DNA of 64,000 bases from Streptomyces nigra (GTDB taxonomy: Bacteria > Actinomycetota > Actinomycetes > Streptomycetales > Streptomycetaceae): assembly GCF_003074055.1 (NCBI RefSeq), contig NZ_CP029043.1, forward strand, positions 5,696,501-5,760,500, read 5' to 3'. Within the stretch, counting starts at the first letter, position 1. Each line of letters starts with the position of its first letter. The notes under the pieces are model-generated. The model saw only the letters and a list, made by a program, of their open reading frames with translations. It did no database searches and was not told the DNA's origin. The translations under genes were made by a program, and so were the position numbers. This document shows, piece after piece, positions 60,888 to 64,000 of this stretch.

Positions 60888-62723
60888 TCAGTCGAGAGGG
60901 ACCTCGGCACGCCAGTCCACGTCCTCGCGCCACTCGGGCTGTTCGGACTTGCGCAGCAGGAACCCGCCCAGCGCCAGCACGTCGATGTCCGTGCGCATGA
61001 AGCAGGTGTACGCCTCCTGGGGCGTGTTCACGATCGGTTCACCCCGCACGTTGAAGGACGTGTTCACCACGACACTGCTGCCCGTCTCCCGTTCGACGGC
61101 CGTCAGCAGCCGGTGATAGCCCGGGTTGTCCCGGGGGCCCACGGTCTGCACCCGCGCCGAGTGGTCGACGTGGGTGACGGCGGGTATCACCGACCGGACC
61201 ACCTTGAGCAGGTCGATGCCCGTCAGACCGGGATCCGCCTCGGCGGTCAGGCGTGCCGCCTGCGCGACCGGCGCGACGACGAGCATGTACGGGCTCTCCT
61301 GCGGCAGATCGAAGAAGTCCTTGGCGTCCTCGGCCCGCACGGACGGTGCGAACGGCCGGAACGACTCCCGGAACTTGATCTTCAGGTTCATCACCGACTG
61401 GGTCCGCGGGTCGCGGGCGTCGCCCAGGATCGACCGCGACCCGAGCGCCCGCGGACCGAACTCCATCCGGCCCTGGAACCAGCCCACGACCATTCCGGCG
61501 GCGATCGACCGGGCGACCTCGGCGGTCAGTTCGTCCTCGTCCATCCGATGGTGAGGAATGCCGGCCGAGGTCAGATACGCCGCGATGCCGTCGTCGTCGT
61601 AGGAGGGACCGAGAAGCGCGCCGGACATCGCGTCGTGGCCGGCCGCCACATGGGGCCGGCCCGCGCCCCGGTCCACCGCGACCGCGAGCGCCGCGCCGAG
61701 TGCCCCTCCGGCGTCACCGGCCGCCGGCTGCACCCACACCTCGTCGAACAGCGAGCCGGCGACGATCTTCCCGTTCGCCACACAGTTCAGCGCCACGCCG
61801 CCCGCCATGCACAGCCGTGACTCGCCCGTCAGCTCCCGTGCCGTTCGCGCGAGCCTGAGGACGACCTCCTCCGTCACCTGCTGCACCGAGGCGGCCAGGT
61901 CGAACTCACGGCGGGTCAGCTCACCCTCGGGCTCGCGGCGCGGCCCGCCGAAAAGCCTCTCGAACCCGCGGCCGGTCATCACCTGGCCGCCGAGGAACTC
62001 GAAGTAGCGCATGTTCAGCCGGAACGACCCGTCCGGCTTGACGTCGATGAGCCGCTCCCGGATCAGGCCGGCGTACCGGGGCTCGCCGTAGGGCGCGAGT
62101 CCCATCAGCTTGTACTCCCCGGAGTCCACCTTGAACCCGCAGAAGTACGTGAAGGCCGAGTACAGCAGGCCGAGCGAGTGCGGGAAGCGGATCTCCGCCA
62201 GCGGCTCGAGGCGGGTGCCGCGCCCGTGCCAGAGCGTCGTGGTCGCCCACTCGCCGACGCCGTCGATGCACAGCACGGCGGCCGACTCGTACGGGCTCGC
62301 GAGGAACGCCGACGCGGCGTGCGACTCGTGGTGGCGGCGGCACTCGACGGGCGGCACCGGGCCCCGGTCCAGCTCCCGCAGCTCGCGGCGGACCACGTCG
62401 TCGGCCCGCCGCTTCCACGACCACCAGCCGGGCAGCGTGTCGCGGAACGAGGCGAGCCCGTACGGGACCGCCCCCAGGTAGGTCGCGAGGACCCGGCGGA
62501 ACTTGAGCGCCGGATCCTCGTAGTAGGCGACCGCCGACACATCGGCCAGCGTGACGCCGGCCTCCTCCAGGCAGTACGCGACCGCGTTGGCCGGGAAGCC
62601 GGAATCGTGGCGGCGGCGTGTGAAGCGCTCCTCCTGGGCGGCCGCCACGGGCCGCCCGTCGGAGACCAGCGCGGCGGCGCTGTCGTGGTAGTAGGCGGAG
62701 ATGCCGAGAACCAGATCAGACAT
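60888..62723 (-). CDS. O-carbamoyltransferase (NodU/TobZ family)
   Basis: This 611-residue enzyme has the Kae1-like N-terminal domain (LGISAYYHDSAAALV; RRHHESHAASAFLASP, metal/carbamoyladenylate site) and the YrdC-like C-terminal domain with FRPFAPSVRAED. It uses carbamoyl phosphate and ATP to carbamoylate a hydroxyl group. Full family length and intact motifs suggest an active enzyme, so the product or a precursor likely bears a carbamate. It overlaps the upstream diiron protein gene by eight bases and lies 38 bases before the SxtJ-like gene. Confidence 0.92.
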   Translation of the reverse strand: MSDLVLGISAYYHDSAAALVSDGRPVAAAQEERFTRRRHDSGFPANAVAYCLEEAGVTLADVSAVAYYEDPALKFRRVLATYLGAVPYGLASFRDTLPGWWSWKRRADDVVRRELRELDRGPVPPVECRRHHESHAASAFLASPYESAAVLCIDGVGEWATTTLWHGRGTRLEPLAEIRFPHSLGLLYSAFTYFCGFKVDSGEYKLMGLAPYGEPRYAGLIRERLIDVKPDGSFRLNMRYFEFLGGQVMTGRGFERLFGGPRREPEGELTRREFDLAASVQQVTEEVVLRLARTARELTGESRLCMAGGVALNCVANGKIVAGSLFDEVWVQPAAGDAGGALGAALAVAVDRGAGRPHVAAGHDAMSGALLGPSYDDDGIAAYLTSAGIPHHRMDEDELTAEVARSIAAGMVVGWFQGRMEFGPRALGSRSILGDARDPRTQSVMNLKIKFRESFRPFAPSVRAEDAKDFFDLPQESPYMLVVAPVAQAARLTAEADPGLTGIDLLKVVRSVIPAVTHVDHSARVQTVGPRDNPGYHRLLTAVERETGSSVVVNTSFNVRGEPIVNTPQEAYTCFMRTDIDVLALGGFLLRKSEQPEWREDVDWRAEVPLD

Positions 62724-64000
62724 GGGCGGAGGCCTCCACTCGAGCGCGACGAGCCGCTTGGCGGGCCCGGAATCCGGAAGGCGGGTTCAGGGAGCGGTAA
62801 CCGGTCCGGATCCGGTCCCACGCGTCGGCGCGAGCCGTCGTCGGCAGCTCAGTGAGATAGCTGTCGACGGCGTCGGCCGCCCACGCGGAGTGCCCGGTCG
62901 CGACGTTGTCGATGGTGTTGTGGACGTCCACGAACATCGTGCTGAAGCCGTGGTGCGCGAGCGCCTGCCGGGCGCGGCGGTAGCTGCCGCCGACTCCGGA
63001 GAGTTCCATGGCCAGATTCAGGCCTAGGATCTCCGGTTCGTACGTGCGCGGAAAGCGCCCTATCGCCAGCCAGTACACCGGCAGTTCGAACGACCGGTCC
63101 CGGAAGGCCGGCCAGGCGGCGAACTCCGGCGAACGGGTCGGCGGCAGGTCGATACCCATCTCCCGCAGCACCGCACGGTAGATCAGCGGATGGTTCAACT
63201 CGGCCTCGCCGTTCCCCAACTCGTCCCAGTAGGTGGCGAACAGGAACTGTCCACGCTCGGTGGCGGCGAGCTGGTAGTCGGTGTGGCCGGCGAGCCAGGC
63301 GCCGTCGATGAGGGTGAGCGGGGCGAGTTGCAGCGTCGAGTCGATGAGGGCGGCACGGTCCGGCAGGGGCGCGTCCGTGCCCTCCTGGAACTCGGCGTTG
63401 TGCAGGTCGTGCTGGTCGAGCAGCCAGGGGCGCAGACCGTCCGCCGGGCGCACCGCCGGCAGCGGCGGGTCCGCCCTGTCCATGCCGTACCGGGAGCGCG
63501 CCAGCCACCCCTCGACGTAGCGCAGGGCATAGCGCCGGGTGGCCGGTGCGAGCGCGCGGCGCAGCAGAAGCGGGTACGCCTCCCGGGGACCGGCCGGGGC
63601 GCCGCCGTCCTCGTCCTGCGCGGCGGGCGACGTACGCAGCGCGACCGAGGGGGGCCGGTACGCGGCGGACCGGGGCCGCGCGCTCTCGGCCGGCTCCGCC
63701 GGCAGCGCGTCGATCCAGCGCCTGATCACGGCCAGGTCCTCGTCGGGGAAGACCCGGAACATCCGGCCGTTCTCCGACACCAGTTCGCCGGTGAGGCGGC
63801 TCGCCCCGGACCGGCCCGGCCGCACCAGGCGACTGCCGGCGAGCGCCGCAAGGAACGGTTCCGGGTCGGCGCGTGCCTCGGTGAGCCATTCCTTGAGCGG
63901 ACGTCCGCGCAGCACGAACCGGTCGTGGTACGCCGACGCCTCGCGGGCCCGCGCGCGCATCAGCTCGGCCATCTCGAAGGCCGGGTCACGGGCGGCGTCC
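62716..64000 (-). CDS. iron-containing redox enzyme family protein (heme-oxygenase-like diiron oxidase), 5' truncated
   Basis: The frame is open to the right edge (upstream residues DAARDPAFE before the first ATG), so the N terminus is missing. About 428 residues are visible. Candidate metal ligands lie in ELGNGEAELNHPLIYR and FVDVHNTIDNVATGHSAWA, with a long helical N-terminal half. Heme-oxygenase-like diiron oxidases include amine N-oxygenases (BelK/HrmI, RohS), decarboxylases (UndA) and lyases (BesC). Activity here is undecided; N-oxidation or C-C cleavage of an amino acid is plausible. It is transcribed with the carbamoyltransferase gene, overlapping by eight bases. Confidence 0.78.
   Translation of the reverse strand, partial: DAARDPAFEMAELMRARAREASAYHDRFVLRGRPLKEWLTEARADPEPFLAALAGSRLVRPGRSGASRLTGELVSENGRMFRVFPDEDLAVIRRWIDALPAEPAESARPRSAAYRPPSVALRTSPAAQDEDGGAPAGPREAYPLLLRRALAPATRRYALRYVEGWLARSRYGMDRADPPLPAVRPADGLRPWLLDQHDLHNAEFQEGTDAPLPDRAALIDSTLQLAPLTLIDGAWLAGHTDYQLAATERGQFLFATYWDELGNGEAELNHPLIYRAVLREMGIDLPPTRSPEFAAWPAFRDRSFELPVYWLAIGRFPRTYEPEILGLNLAMELSGVGGSYRRARQALAHHGFSTMFVDVHNTIDNVATGHSAWAADAVDSYLTELPTTARADAWDRIRTGYRSLNPPSGFRARQAARRARVEASAHV

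Noticed and set aside
1..64000. tRNA, rRNA, CRISPR arrays, insertion sequences or phage genes
   Set aside because: I looked for direct-repeat arrays, transposase motifs, tRNA-like cloverleaf ends and integrase signatures and saw none.

Overview
This window is a high-GC actinobacterial chromosome segment, almost certainly Streptomyces. Evidence: very strong GC bias at third codon positions, frequent GTG/TTG starts and likely leaderless genes, rare TTA codons, and a run of Streptomyces core genes (sepH, a CutRS-type two-component system, DUF4193/DUF3093/DUF3710/DUF3159 proteins, paired TrkA proteins). All assignments come from reading motifs and gene order; no database search was run.

Positions 1-30102 are conserved core chromosome. 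In order: the 3' end of an ATP-grasp/acyl-CoA synthetase-like gene; a DUF5998 gene, a phosphodiesterase, a thymidine kinase and a small lipoprotein in one tight operon; a decayed sugar-type transporter; a VOC protein; a thiosulfate sulfurtransferase; sepH; a lactone oxidase and an MFS exporter; ferrochelatase and an inositol monophosphatase; cutRS; DUF4193 and a membrane-associated hypothetical; DUF3093; a PaaI thioesterase, dut and DUF3710; a secreted alginate-lyase-like enzyme; kdpDE without kdpFABC; an OB-fold protein and DUF3159; two TrkA genes; an APC permease; and a TRAM-domain RNA methyltransferase. Strong hairpin terminators separate several convergent units.

Positions 30716-64000 hold a nonribosomal peptide biosynthetic cluster that continues past the right edge. 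Its left arm is a four-gene operon: a VOC protein resembling L-DOPA 2,3-dioxygenase, a protein resembling the LmbB2/SfmD heme tyrosine hydroxylases, a gamma-glutamyltransferase homologue and an FMN-binding split-barrel protein. The first three are the signature enzymes of 4-alkyl(idene)proline building blocks (lincomycin, hormaomycin, pyrrolobenzodiazepines). A 2OG-Fe(II) oxygenase follows. Three NRPS proteins are present: A-T-C-A-T, TubC-C-A-T with a proline-like adenylation pocket, and C-A*-T-TE in which the adenylation domain has lost its core motifs, including the A10 lysine. MbtH and a type II thioesterase support them.

The right arm carries an L/F-tRNA-protein-transferase-like enzyme, a membrane diiron desaturase, an ATP-grasp ligase, a NodU/TobZ carbamoyltransferase with a tiny SxtJ-like partner, and a heme-oxygenase-like diiron protein cut by the window edge. 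Control and self-protection candidates are a StrR/NovG-type ParB-fold activator, a LuxR regulator with a TTA codon, a second TTA codon in the terminal NRPS, a CPA2 antiporter translationally coupled to mbtH, and a secreted X-Pro dipeptidyl-peptidase.

The simplest reading (inference) is that the first arm makes an unsaturated proline from tyrosine, which the TubC NRPS activates. The three NRPSs would assemble a short peptide of about four residues, with a carbamoylated, desaturated or N-oxidised moiety from the right arm. I cannot name a known product with this exact gene set. A block at 46460-49733 (YjbR, VOC, LVIVD-repeat and NTF2-like proteins) sits inside the cluster and may not belong to the pathway.
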